Source: Xylophilus sp. (GTDB lineage Bacteria; Pseudomonadota; Gammaproteobacteria; Burkholderiales; Burkholderiaceae_C). From it: a stretch of 32,637 nucleotides of DNA. Shown here one piece after another: positions 8,619 through 17,744 of this stretch; within the stretch, counting starts at the first letter, position 1; each line of letters starts with the position of its first letter. Location of the stretch: contig WNDY01000046.1 in assembly GCA_009914555.1 (NCBI GenBank), forward strand, positions 1 to 32,637. Reading direction: 5' to 3'. The notes under the pieces were generated by a model that did no database searches, was not told the DNA's origin, and was given only the letters and a program-made list of their open reading frames with translations. The position numbers and the translations under genes are program-made.

Positions 8619-9845
8619 TCAGAACCACAGGTGATGAGGCGGCAGCGTGCCGTTGAGCTGATAGGCGCCGATGGCGTGGTACTTCCAGCGCACCGGGTCG
8701 TGCAGCGTGTGGATGCGTGCATTGCGCCAGTGGCGATCGAGGTTCGGCCCCGACAGCGCGGCCTGGGTGCCGGCGAGTTCGAAGAGCTTGCCCGAGGCCG
8801 CCAGCGCGATCTCGGTGGTGGCCGCCTTGGCCTCCGCGACCGTGATCGAGGCGGCGCCCGCCTGGGCGGGTGTGCTGCGCGCCGGCATGTCGTCGAGCCG
8901 GCCGGCCGCGCGCTCCAGCAATGCTTCGGCGGCCGACAGTTGCACCTGCAGCCGGCCGATCTCGCCGAGCGTGAGCGGATCGAGCGCGGCGCGCTCCACG
9001 CCACTGTCGATCCAGGGACGGCTGCGCTCCCGCACCCAGGCCAGTGTGTCCGCGAGCGCCGCGCGCGCGATACCCGCATCGATCGCGGCCTGCAGCAGCT
9101 GCGAGGCCGGGCCGGCGAGCGTCGGCTGCACGAAACGCGAGCCGTCGAGCAGCTGCCAGGATTCGACAGCGACCTCGTCGATCCGCACGGAGCCGCTCGC
9201 GGTGGTGCGCTGGCCGATCGCGTCCCAGTCGTCGATCACCTCGAGGCCGGGCGTCTCCGACTCGACGAACGCCAGGCGCGGCTGGTCGTCGATGTCGCGC
9301 GCCGACACGCCGATCCAGTCCGCGAAGAGCGCACCGGTCGCGTAGAACTTCCGCCCGCGCACCACGAATCCTTTATCGACCGCGACGATGCGCGTGCCGG
9401 AGGCGCGCAGGCTCGGCGTGTCCCTCTCCGAGACCGCGTTGCCGAAGCGCACCCCGGCCAACAGCTCGGCGAAGAAGAAAGCCTGCTGCGCGGGCGTGCC
9501 GTCAAGCGCCAGCGCATGGACCAGCGTGAAGTGGCTCTGCGGGATCTGGGCAATCGATGGATCGGCCTGCGCGATGCGCCGGAACACCTCGACCAGGGTT
9601 CGCTGCGAGACCCCGGCGCCGCCGTGCGTCTTCGGCACGGTGATCGCCCACAGGCCGCTCGCCGAGAACCGATCGATCTCGGAGACAGGCAGCACGCGCT
9701 CGCGATCGCGATCGCGCCGCGCCGCGTCTTGCGCGAAGCCGGCGGCCAGACCGTCCGCGACGGCCAGTGCCTCGGCGTCGCTCGCAATGCGATGCGCCTG
9801 CGGTCGGGGAAATGGGTGCACGCGGTGCGGCAAGGCGGCGCTCAT
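8619..9845 (-). CDS. sfnC: Acyl-CoA-dehydrogenase-fold flavin monooxygenase (SfnC-like), copy 2
   Basis: The 408-residue protein shares the fold and markers of the DszC/SfnC group: WDAIGQRTTASGS at about 207-219 and HWRNARIHTLHDP at about 372-384, plus the preceding GRKFYATGALFADWIGVSA segment. SfnC is linked in Pseudomonas to dimethylsulfone/sulfonate use under sulfur limitation; the symbol is given as the nearest named relative, not as proof of substrate. The ATG at 9845 overlaps the stop of the upstream luciferase-family monooxygenase (ATGA), so the two are probably co-translated. It differs clearly from the next copy downstream, so the two may act on different sulfur oxidation states or form a mixed oligomer. 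Confidence 0.85.
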   Translation of the reverse strand: MSAALPHRVHPFPRPQAHRIASDAEALAVADGLAAGFAQDAARRDRDRERVLPVSEIDRFSASGLWAITVPKTHGGAGVSQRTLVEVFRRIAQADPSIAQIPQSHFTLVHALALDGTPAQQAFFFAELLAGVRFGNAVSERDTPSLRASGTRIVAVDKGFVVRGRKFYATGALFADWIGVSARDIDDQPRLAFVESETPGLEVIDDWDAIGQRTTASGSVRIDEVAVESWQLLDGSRFVQPTLAGPASQLLQAAIDAGIARAALADTLAWVRERSRPWIDSGVERAALDPLTLGEIGRLQVQLSAAEALLERAAGRLDDMPARSTPAQAGAASITVAEAKAATTEIALAASGKLFELAGTQAALSGPNLDRHWRNARIHTLHDPVRWKYHAIGAYQLNGTLPPHHLWF

Positions 9846-11236
9846 GCAGCCACCGCCTCTCCAGAGGCCTGCACGCCGGGACGGTAGGTCGCAGCGATGT
9901 GCCGCTCGGGCAACCGGTCGTGTCCGAAGAGCTTGGCGCGAAGCGTGCCAGGCGTGTACTCGCGCTTGTATCGTCCGCGCCGCTGCAGCTCGGGCACCAG
10001 CAGGTCGACCACGTCGGTGAAGCATTCGGGCACCACGGTGCGGATCAGGTTGAAGCCGTTCACGCCGACGCCATCCACCCAGGCGACCAGTTCATCGGCG
10101 ACCTGGGCGGGCGTGCCGACCACCGGCACGTTGCGGCACCCCAGCGTCATCTGGTCGAGCAGCGTGCGCACGGTCCAGGTCTTTCCCTGGCTTTGCGTGG
10201 TGACTGATTCCAGGAAGGACTTCACCGCTTGCGTGTCAGGATTGGTGATCGGCAGATCGGGGTCGAAGCGGGAGAAGTCGATGCCGGTCTGCGCGGAGAA
10301 ATGGGCCAGGCCCGCCTCCGGACTGGCATAGCGACGGTATTCCTCCAAACGCTCGCGCGCCTGCGCTTCCGTCTCGCCGACGATGACCACCAGGCCAACG
10401 AAGAACTTCAGGTCCTCACGGCGCCGGCCGAGCTGCTGCGCGCGCGCGGTGATGTCGCGCACAGTCTGCGCGACCTGCTCCTTGTTGCCCGCCACGAAGA
10501 TGCATTCGGCATGACGCGCCGCGAAATCCTTGCCGCGGCCCGACGCGCCGGCCTGGAACAGCACCGGCGTGCGTTGCGGAGAGGGCTCCGACAGGAAGAT
10601 GGTGTCCGCGCGGTAGTGCGGGCCATCGTGCCGCACCCGGTGCACCTTGCCGGGCTGCGTGTACACGCGCGCCGCGCGGTCGCGCACCACGGCGTCGTCC
10701 TCCCAGCTGCCCTCCCACAGCTTGTAGCTCAGGGCCATGAAATCGTCCGCGCGGTCGTAGCGCGCGTCATGCGCAAGTTGCTGATCCAGACCGGCTGCGC
10801 GTGCGGCGCTGTCGAGAAAGCCTGTCACGACGTTCCATGCCACACGTCCGCCGGTGAGGTGGTCGAGCGTGGTGAGCCTGCGCGCGAACAGGTGCGGCAC
10901 CTCGTACGAGAGGTTGACCGTGGCCGCGAGCCCGAGATGGCGCGTGCTGGCGGCCATGACCGGCACCAGCAGCAGCGGGTCGTTGATCGGATGCTGGATG
11001 CCTTCGCGAAGCGCCATGTCGGGACGGCCCTGCCAGACGTCGTTCGCACCGATGATGTCGGCCAGGAACAGGGTGTCGAAGCGCCCTCGCTCCAGCGTCT
11101 GTGCAAGCTCGCTCCAGTAGGTCAGGTCGGTGTAGCGGCTGGACTCGTCGCGCGGATGCGTCCAGAGGCCGTGGGCGATGTCGCCGATGCAGTTCATGTG
11201 CACGGCATTGAAGAGAATCTGGCGAGGTTCGCTCAT
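9842..11236 (-). CDS. FMNH2-dependent monooxygenase, NtaA/SnaA/DszA (luciferase-like) family
   Basis: The 464-residue protein is a luciferase-like TIM-barrel enzyme of the NtaA/SnaA/DszA subfamily. Visible markers are AASTRHLGLAATV at about 95-107, GRVAWNVVTG at 130-139, YDRADDF, and the phosphate-binding region QAGASGRGKDFAARHAECIF at about 228-247. Relatives hydroxylate sulfones, nitrilotriacetate or S-modified cysteine, using reduced FMN and oxygen in the cytoplasm. Start 11236 (MSEPRQILFNAVH) fits the family; an extension to 11299 does not. It is the first gene of the minus-strand unit ending at 1826, and its promoter must lie in the 276-bp gap shared with the MetQ-like gene. Confidence 0.9.
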   Translation of the reverse strand: MSEPRQILFNAVHMNCIGDIAHGLWTHPRDESSRYTDLTYWSELAQTLERGRFDTLFLADIIGANDVWQGRPDMALREGIQHPINDPLLLVPVMAASTRHLGLAATVNLSYEVPHLFARRLTTLDHLTGGRVAWNVVTGFLDSAARAAGLDQQLAHDARYDRADDFMALSYKLWEGSWEDDAVVRDRAARVYTQPGKVHRVRHDGPHYRADTIFLSEPSPQRTPVLFQAGASGRGKDFAARHAECIFVAGNKEQVAQTVRDITARAQQLGRRREDLKFFVGLVVIVGETEAQARERLEEYRRYASPEAGLAHFSAQTGIDFSRFDPDLPITNPDTQAVKSFLESVTTQSQGKTWTVRTLLDQMTLGCRNVPVVGTPAQVADELVAWVDGVGVNGFNLIRTVVPECFTDVVDLLVPELQRRGRYKREYTPGTLRAKLFGHDRLPERHIAATYRPGVQASGEAVAA

Positions 11237-11512
11237 GAAGATGGCGCCGGCTTTTTCGGGCTTGCACAGGGATGCGCAATGGGTGGCGCGGACGGACAAC
11301 AGTGAAACGGAACGAGCCGGAAGGCCCGGGGAGAAGGCGCCGACTGTAGGGACCGATCACTGCAAACAGAAGCAATGGATCCGCATATCCATCGACGAAT
11401 TTCACTCTTTGGTTTGTGAGATGACTCGCGAGAATCCGCCGCTGCACGACTCCGCGTGTTGCATTCACGTCCCCGTCTCGGGGACTTCAGTTGCCTACAG
11501 AACCTGCTTTCA
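11237..11512. promoter_or_regulatory. Divergent intergenic region with two dyads
   Basis: This 276-bp gap separates two divergent genes and must hold promoters for both. It contains an inverted repeat ATGGAT-N6-ATCCAT at 11375-11392, about 140 bp from each gene and a possible operator. A second, perfect 6-bp stem with a 5-base loop, GTCCCC-GTCTC-GGGGAC, lies at 11469-11485, 28 bases before the MetQ-like start, where it could form a leader hairpin. I could not assign convincing -35/-10 boxes, and no coding frame here has family similarity. Confidence 0.45.
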
Positions 11513-12328
11513 ATGTTCACTTCGCGTCTTCTTTCCCGTCTGCTTGCCGCAGCCGCCCTGTTCACAGCCGCGGCCCTTTCGCATGCGCAACCCGCCACGG
11601 CGCCGCTGCGCATCGGCGTTATTCCGTCCGTTGCCAACGAGGCCACCGAGAAGGCCATTGCGCTCGCGCGCGACCAGGGCCTGAACGTGCAGCTCGTCGA
11701 GCTCAGCGATTGGCTGCAACCGAACGTGGCGCTCGTCGAAGGCTCTATCGACGCGAACTTTTTCCAGCACTATCCCTTCCTCGAACGCTTCAACCAGAGC
11801 CGCGGAACGAAGCTCAAGCCGATCGCCTACGGCTACTCGACCACCATTGGCCTTTTCTCCAGGAAACTGAAGAAGGGCGATGCAGTGCCCGATGGCGCAA
11901 CCATCGCGGTGTTGTCCGATCCGGTGAACAACGCGCGCTCGTTGCTGTTGCTGGAGTCGGCAGGACTGATCAAGCTCAAGCCGGGCGTGGGACACCTCGC
12001 GACGCAGGCCGACATCACCGACAACCCCAAGAAGCTCAAGATCGTACCGATCGAGGGCGCGCAGTCAGCGCGCGTCTTCGACGACGTGACCGCGGTCGTC
12101 ACCTACACGACCTTCGCCAAGCACGCCGGCATCGACGAGAAGGACGGCCTGGCCTTCGACAACACGGTGCCTGAGAACGTCAAGCGCTACGCCATCCGCT
12201 GGGTCACCACGCCGGAGCGCGAGAACGACGCGCGCCTGCGCAAGTTCATCTCGATCTACCAGCAATCGCCCGAGGTCAAGCAGATCCTGCGCAGGCTCTA
12301 CGGCGACCTGATCGACTTTCCCTGGTGA
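11513..12328 (+). CDS. MetQ/NlpA-family ABC substrate-binding protein (orphan)
   Basis: The 271-residue protein has a Sec signal peptide, with a likely cut after SHA at about residue 25, followed by the MetQ/NlpA fold. PLRIGVIP opens the mature domain, VALVEGSIDANFFQHYPFLE (about 73-92) is the ligand-pocket region of methionine-binding proteins, and GATIAVLSDPVNNARSLLLL follows. Unlike most MetQ proteins it shows no lipobox cysteine. By family it binds methionine or a related sulfur amino acid. No MetN ATPase or MetI permease gene accompanies it, so it would have to use a transporter encoded elsewhere. The ATG at 11513 starts the signal peptide; longer readings are unlikely. Confidence 0.88.
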   Translation: MFTSRLLSRLLAAAALFTAAALSHAQPATAPLRIGVIPSVANEATEKAIALARDQGLNVQLVELSDWLQPNVALVEGSIDANFFQHYPFLERFNQSRGTKLKPIAYGYSTTIGLFSRKLKKGDAVPDGATIAVLSDPVNNARSLLLLESAGLIKLKPGVGHLATQADITDNPKKLKIVPIEGAQSARVFDDVTAVVTYTTFAKHAGIDEKDGLAFDNTVPENVKRYAIRWVTTPERENDARLRKFISIYQQSPEVKQILRRLYGDLIDFPW

Positions 12329-12360
12329 AGAACTGCCGCCCGCGACCCTCGCAGCAGAGG

Positions 12361-13434
<1,074 letters not shown>

Positions 13435-13458
13435 GGATTCGTTGCTGGAAGGAAAGCC

Positions 13459-14367
13459 CTAGTCCTTGACGCCGCCGGCCGTGAGGCCGCGCACCAGGTA
13501 CTTGCGCACGAGCACGGTGAAGATCACCACCGGAAACATGACCAGCGTGCCGCTCGCGGCGATCTTGGTCCATTCCCATCCCTCGTACTGCAGGAAGTTA
13601 ACGATCGCGACCGGTGCCGTGATGGCGTTGGTGCGCGTGAGGATGAGCGCGTAGAAGAAGTCGTTCCACGAGAAGACGAAGCACAGCACCGCGGTTGCGG
13701 CGAGCCCCGGCGCGGTGAGCGGCAGCGACACGCGCCAGAAAGCCTGCCAGATGCCGCAGCCGTCGATCCATGCGGCTTCTTCGAGCGAGGCCGGGACCGC
13801 CTCGAAAAAGGTCTGCATCAGCCAGATGACGATCGCGAGATTGAACGTCAGGTAGACGATCGCGAGGCCGATCACCGTGTCCTGCAGTCCGAGGTATTGG
13901 TAGGCGAGGAAGAACGGGATCGTGAACGCGATCGGCGGCGCCATGCGCGTCACGAGGATCCACAGCGCGATGCGATCGCGTCCCTTGAACTTCCAGCGCG
14001 TGAGCGCATAGGCAGCGGGTACGCCGATCGCCAGCGAGAAGGCGGTCGACAGCGTGCTCACGAGCGAACTGTTCCAGAAAGACTTCAGGAAATTGCCTTG
14101 CAGCAGGCTCACGAAGCCATCGAGCGTCGGCACGAAGATCAGGCTGTCGTCGAAGATATCCGCCGCCGGCCGGAACGCGAGCTGCACCAGCCAGAGGAAC
14201 GGCGAGAGCACGAGCAGCACCAGGAGTGCCGCCGCGAGCGTGCGGCCATGCACCGCGCGCCAAGGGCGGTGCGATGACGCACGCTTCGATGCGGCGCTTA
14301 CCCCTTCTTCATGCGCAGCACCGAATGCCGCGGCGTCGAGTGCGGTGCTAGCGTCGGTCATCGCCAC
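13459..14367 (-). CDS. CUT1-type ABC importer permease (MalG-like)
   Basis: The 302-residue membrane protein starts with a 40-residue cytoplasmic tail, a first helix (LAAALLVLLVLSPFLWLVQL), and the conserved PTLDGFVSLL segment. The MalG-type EAA loop is EEAAWIDGCGIWQAFWRVSLPL, where the ATPase docks. The C-terminus, RKYLVRGLTAGGVKD, is strongly conserved among CUT1 permeases. The start overlaps the end of the upstream permease gene by 20 bp (ATG 14367) or 14 bp (ATG 14361). Together with that permease it forms the inner-membrane pore. Confidence 0.92.
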   Translation of the reverse strand: MAMTDASTALDAAAFGAAHEEGVSAASKRASSHRPWRAVHGRTLAAALLVLLVLSPFLWLVQLAFRPAADIFDDSLIFVPTLDGFVSLLQGNFLKSFWNSSLVSTLSTAFSLAIGVPAAYALTRWKFKGRDRIALWILVTRMAPPIAFTIPFFLAYQYLGLQDTVIGLAIVYLTFNLAIVIWLMQTFFEAVPASLEEAAWIDGCGIWQAFWRVSLPLTAPGLAATAVLCFVFSWNDFFYALILTRTNAITAPVAIVNFLQYEGWEWTKIAASGTLVMFPVVIFTVLVRKYLVRGLTAGGVKD

Positions 14368-15259
14368 TCCAACCGAGCCGGCCGATGGCCCAGCTCAAGA
14401 CGAACACACCCACCAGCATCACGGTCGCGATCGCGCTCGCGTAGCCCCAGTAGGAAAAGTTGAAGGCCTGGATGAAGCCGTAGTAGTTGGTCACCTCCGT
14501 CACGTTTCCGGGGCCACCATTGGTGAGCACGTAGATCAGCGGAAAGGCCTTGAAGCTGTCGATCAGCCGGAACAGCCCGCACACGACGAGCACCGGCCGC
14601 AGGTACGGCAGCACGATGTAGCGAAAGAGCTGCCAGCGGTTGGCGCCTTCGAGACGGGCGGCTTCGAGCGGCTCGTCCGGGATCATCTGCAGCGAGGCCA
14701 GCACCATCAGCATGGTGAAGGGAAACCACTGCCAGGTGTCCGCCAGGGAGATCGCCCACAGTGCAGTGTCCGGATTGGCGATCAGGGAGCGCACGGGCCA
14801 GCCCGCCGCGTCGAGCGCGCGATGAATCGGGCTCACGTCCGGCGTGTACATGATCTTCCAGATCAGCGCGACCACGATCGGCGGCAGGACCATCGGAATC
14901 AGCAATGCGGTCCGCGCACCGTCGAGCCAGCGCGACTTCCCGTTGAGCAACAGCGCGATGCCCAGGCCCACGAGGAGCTGCAGCACCACGCTCGATGCCG
15001 AAAGCCGGAACTGCACGAGCACCGACGCGAGGAAACGTTCGTCGTGCAACAACTGCCGGTAGTTGACGAGCGGATCGTCGAAGCGGAAGGTGCCCACCGG
15101 ATCGGTGAGGCTCAGTGGCGTCAGGCTCGCGATGAGCAGCGCGGCCGCCGGCACCAGCGTGATCGCAAGCAGCACCGCAAGCGACGGCGAGAGCCCAAGC
15201 AGGTATGCGCGCCGCTGCTCGGCACGCCAGTTGCCGCCGGCAAGGGTGGCCTGGGACAT
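14348..15259 (-). CDS. CUT1-type ABC importer permease (MalF/UgpA-like)
   Basis: The 303-residue protein has the six-helix UgpA/MalF layout: first helix LAVLLAITLVPAAALLIASL, then the NYRQLLHDERF segment, the RTALLIPMVLPPIVVALIWK helix, and the EAA loop EAARLEGANRWQLFRYIVLP. The TNGGPGNVTEV motif after it is typical of CUT1 permeases. It is translationally coupled to the MalG-like gene by overlap and lies 11 bp after the end of the binding-protein gene. By family it forms half the pore of an importer fed by a family-1 binding protein. Confidence 0.92.
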   Translation of the reverse strand: MSQATLAGGNWRAEQRRAYLLGLSPSLAVLLAITLVPAAALLIASLTPLSLTDPVGTFRFDDPLVNYRQLLHDERFLASVLVQFRLSASSVVLQLLVGLGIALLLNGKSRWLDGARTALLIPMVLPPIVVALIWKIMYTPDVSPIHRALDAAGWPVRSLIANPDTALWAISLADTWQWFPFTMLMVLASLQMIPDEPLEAARLEGANRWQLFRYIVLPYLRPVLVVCGLFRLIDSFKAFPLIYVLTNGGPGNVTEVTNYYGFIQAFNFSYWGYASAIATVMLVGVFVLSWAIGRLGWSGDDRR

Positions 15260-15270
15260 CGCTCAGCGCC

Positions 15271-16625
15271 TCACAGCTTCGCGCCCGCGCGCTTGAGCTC
15301 CGCGATCGTGTTCGCCTGCGCCTGCTGGAAGGCCTGCTTGGCCGACAGCTGACCGCTCGCGATCAACTCAATCGCCTTGTTGAGCTGCTGGTCGACCTGC
15401 GGGTAGACCGACACCGTGCGGTACTTCATGTGGCCGGTCTGCGCCGCAAGCTCGATCGATATTCGAGCGACAGCTTCGCGAGGTCGCTGCCGTTGATGAC
15501 CTGCTTCTGGCGGAACGCAGTGGAGTCGATGTCCGAGCGGCGCGCCGGCGAACCATAGCCCGCGGCCACCGCACGACCGGTGACCTGCTTGCTCAGCGCC
15601 CACTGGATGAAGGTCCATGCGGCCTCCTTGTTCTTCGATCCCACGGGGATGCCCAGGCCATGCACGGCGGTGCCCGGAAAGCGGCCGGCCGGTCCCTTGG
15701 GCACGAAGCCGAACTTCACGGTCTTGACCGTCTTGCTGGTCGCAGGATCGCCGAGCTGCGCGAGGTGCAGCTGACCCGCATCGGTGAAGTTCACGCGGCC
15801 GAGCTTGAGCGCCTGCGTGACCTGATCCGGCTGGTAGGTGATCGCGCCATCGGGCCCGAATTCCTTCAGCAGGTTCGCGTAGTACTCGCCGGCTGCGATG
15901 GCCTCTGGCGTATCGAGCGTGGGGAACAGATCGTCCGGCGCCTTGCGGAACACATCGCCGCCGAAGGCGTGCAGGTAGGGCACGAAGGTCCAGCCGTAGT
16001 GATTGTCGGCGACGAAGCCGGCCACGCGCTCCTTCTTGTTGACCGCGCGCAGCACCTTCACGAGATCGTCGGTGGTGTCGGGGAACGCAAGCCCCGCCTT
16101 CTCGACGAGGTCGAAGCGCGACGATGCGGTCAGCAGCGCTTCGGCCGTCCATGGAATGCCGTAGAGCTTGCCGTCGCGGCCGGTCTCCGGCGCACGTGCA
16201 CCGGGCAGGAAGTCGTTGATGTCCCAGTCGGCCGGCGTCAGGTTGGGGTTCTTGATGAAATCGTCGAGCGGCGTGAGCCAGCCCGAGTTGATCCAGCGGC
16301 TCGAATAGATGAAGGTCACATTCACCACGTCGAAGGCCGAGCCCTTGGTCGACAGCTCCAGATCGACACGCTGGTTGTAGACCGGGAAGGACGGCGCGTC
16401 GAAGTTGACCTTGGCGCCCGTGAGCGCCTCGAACTCGGGCAGCCATTGCTGCAGGAGCTTGGGATAGGCGGCGCTGAAGGTCGAGACATTCAACGTCACG
16501 CCGTTGAATTTCTTCGCGCCCGATTGAGCGGTCGCCAAGCCCGGCACCAGCGAGGCGGCGCCGATGGCCGCCGAAGTCTTGAGAAGCTGGCGGCGCTGGG
16601 GATCGAAAGAGAAGGAGTCGGTCAT
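15271..16625 (-). pseudogene. Family-1 ABC substrate-binding protein with Tat signal; frameshift near the 3' end
   Basis: From the ATG at 16625 the frame encodes a twin-arginine signal (DPQRRQLLKTSAAIGAASL, cut after ATA) and a family-1 extracellular binding protein. The frame runs into a stop at 15426 after LEYRSSLRRRPAT. The overlapping frame continues LAAQTGHMKYRTVSVYP and ends at 15271 in AELKRAGAKL, which has the helical character of a normal binding-protein C-terminus. The switch falls at about 15450-15466, near a CGATCGA repeat; one missing base, or one lost CGAT unit, would explain it. Repaired, the protein would have about 451 residues; as read it has 399 and lacks the last helices. 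It lies between the dioxygenase and permease genes. Either a real mutation or a sequence error is possible. Confidence 0.82.
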
Positions 16626-16657
16626 GGCGTCGGTGCCTCGGGATTCAGGCAGGGCAA

Positions 16658-17614
16658 TCAAGCGGTTCGGGCGATCACTTCGTCGATCCGCGCGTCGTTG
16701 GTCGCTTCGGGGCGCGAGCGCGTCTTGCTGCGCTGCCCGTCGACCGAGACCGCGGGTTCCCCGTGGACCGTCACACGACGCACCAGCCGCGGCTGATCGC
16801 CGTAGTCGTTGATCGCGAAGTGCTGTGTCGAGCGGTTGTCCCAGATCGCGACGTCGTCCTGCCGCCAGTTCCAGCGCACCGTGTTCTCCAGGCGGATCAC
16901 GCGGTTCTGCAGCAACTCGAAGATGCGCGCCGATTCGGTGCTCGAAAGGCCCACGAACTTCTTGACGAAATGGCCGAGCAGCAACGCGCGCTCGCCCGAG
17001 ACCGGGTGCACATGCACCACGGGGTGCTCGGCCTCGAACACCGCCGAGACGAACACATCGCGGTGATGCCGAAGGCGCTGCTCCTCCACCAGCACGCGGT
17101 CGGCGCCGTAGTCGTAGTCGTTGCTGTGGATGGCCCAGAGCTGATCGGCGAGCTGCTTGAGTTGCGAGGGCAACCGTTCGTAGGCATGTGCGGTGTTGGC
17201 CCAGACGGTGTCACCGCCGTAGGCCGGAATCGTCACGCCGCGCAGGATCGAGATCTTCGGGAAGGCATCGACGAAGGTCACGTCGGTGTGCCACGAATCG
17301 GCGCGCCCTCCTCCCTTCGAGGCGTCGAGTTCGAACAGCTTCGTGCCCTCGGGCGCTGGCACCGTCGGGTGCGCGACGGTGCGCCCGAATCGTGCGCCGA
17401 AAGCCTGATGCTCGCGGTCGTCGAGATGCGCCTGATCCCTGAAGAACAACACCTTGTGCCGCACCAGCGCTGCGTTCAGATGCTCGATGGTCTCGGCGGA
17501 GAGATCGGCGCTGAGACGGAGGTTCTGCACTTCGCCGCCAATGTGACCGGCCACGCGACTGATGCGCAGGTCGCCGAAGGTCGTGTCAAAGGCGGGAGAA
17601 TCGTTATCGCTCAT
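16658..17614 (-). CDS. TauD/TfdA-family 2-oxoglutarate dioxygenase (taurine dioxygenase / AtsK alkylsulfatase type)
   Basis: The 318-residue protein is a non-haem iron dioxygenase. Iron ligands are visible as WHTD (H109, D111) and the distal histidine in WDNRSTQHFAIND (H265), followed by arginines at about 276-280 in the region that binds 2-oxoglutarate. Members hydroxylate the carbon next to sulfonate or sulfate, releasing sulfite (taurine) or sulfate (alkyl sulfates, AtsK). In the ats locus of Pseudomonas putida a similar dioxygenase lies beside an ABC importer, which resembles this context. It lies 32 bp upstream of the binding-protein gene, and a 31-bp hairpin-forming dyad stands 20 bp before its start. 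I preferred ATG 17614 (MSDNDSPAF) over 17638. The two substrate classes cannot be separated by eye. Confidence 0.9.
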   Translation of the reverse strand: MSDNDSPAFDTTFGDLRISRVAGHIGGEVQNLRLSADLSAETIEHLNAALVRHKVLFFRDQAHLDDREHQAFGARFGRTVAHPTVPAPEGTKLFELDASKGGGRADSWHTDVTFVDAFPKISILRGVTIPAYGGDTVWANTAHAYERLPSQLKQLADQLWAIHSNDYDYGADRVLVEEQRLRHHRDVFVSAVFEAEHPVVHVHPVSGERALLLGHFVKKFVGLSSTESARIFELLQNRVIRLENTVRWNWRQDDVAIWDNRSTQHFAINDYGDQPRLVRRVTVHGEPAVSVDGQRSKTRSRPEATNDARIDEVIARTA

Positions 17615-17633
17615 CGAGAGGGCTCCAGAGTTG

Positions 17634-17664
17634 TTCAAGCGCGGTCATGGCCGCGTGGCTTGAA
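17634..17664. promoter_or_regulatory. Strong dyad upstream of the dioxygenase gene
   Basis: The outer arms TTCAAGC and GCTTGAA pair perfectly (7 bp). Inside them GCGG pairs with CCGC around a 6-base TCATGG loop, leaving a 3-base bulge on one side. The element lies in the 130-bp gap between the DszC-like gene and the dioxygenase gene, ending 20 bp before the latter's ATG. It has no run of T after it on the minus strand, so it is not a typical terminator. It could be an operator, or a leader/processing hairpin in the mRNA. Confidence 0.5.
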
Positions 17665-17744
17665 CGATTCTCTGGTCCGCTTCGCGAGACGGGAACTGCG
17701 GATTCGTAGCTTTGAAATGCGAAAAGGGACTAAGCCTGTGACGG

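Noticed and set aside
12329..12360. Possible terminator between the convergent MetQ-like and UgpC-like genes
   Set aside because: No convincing stem followed by a T run was found on either strand.
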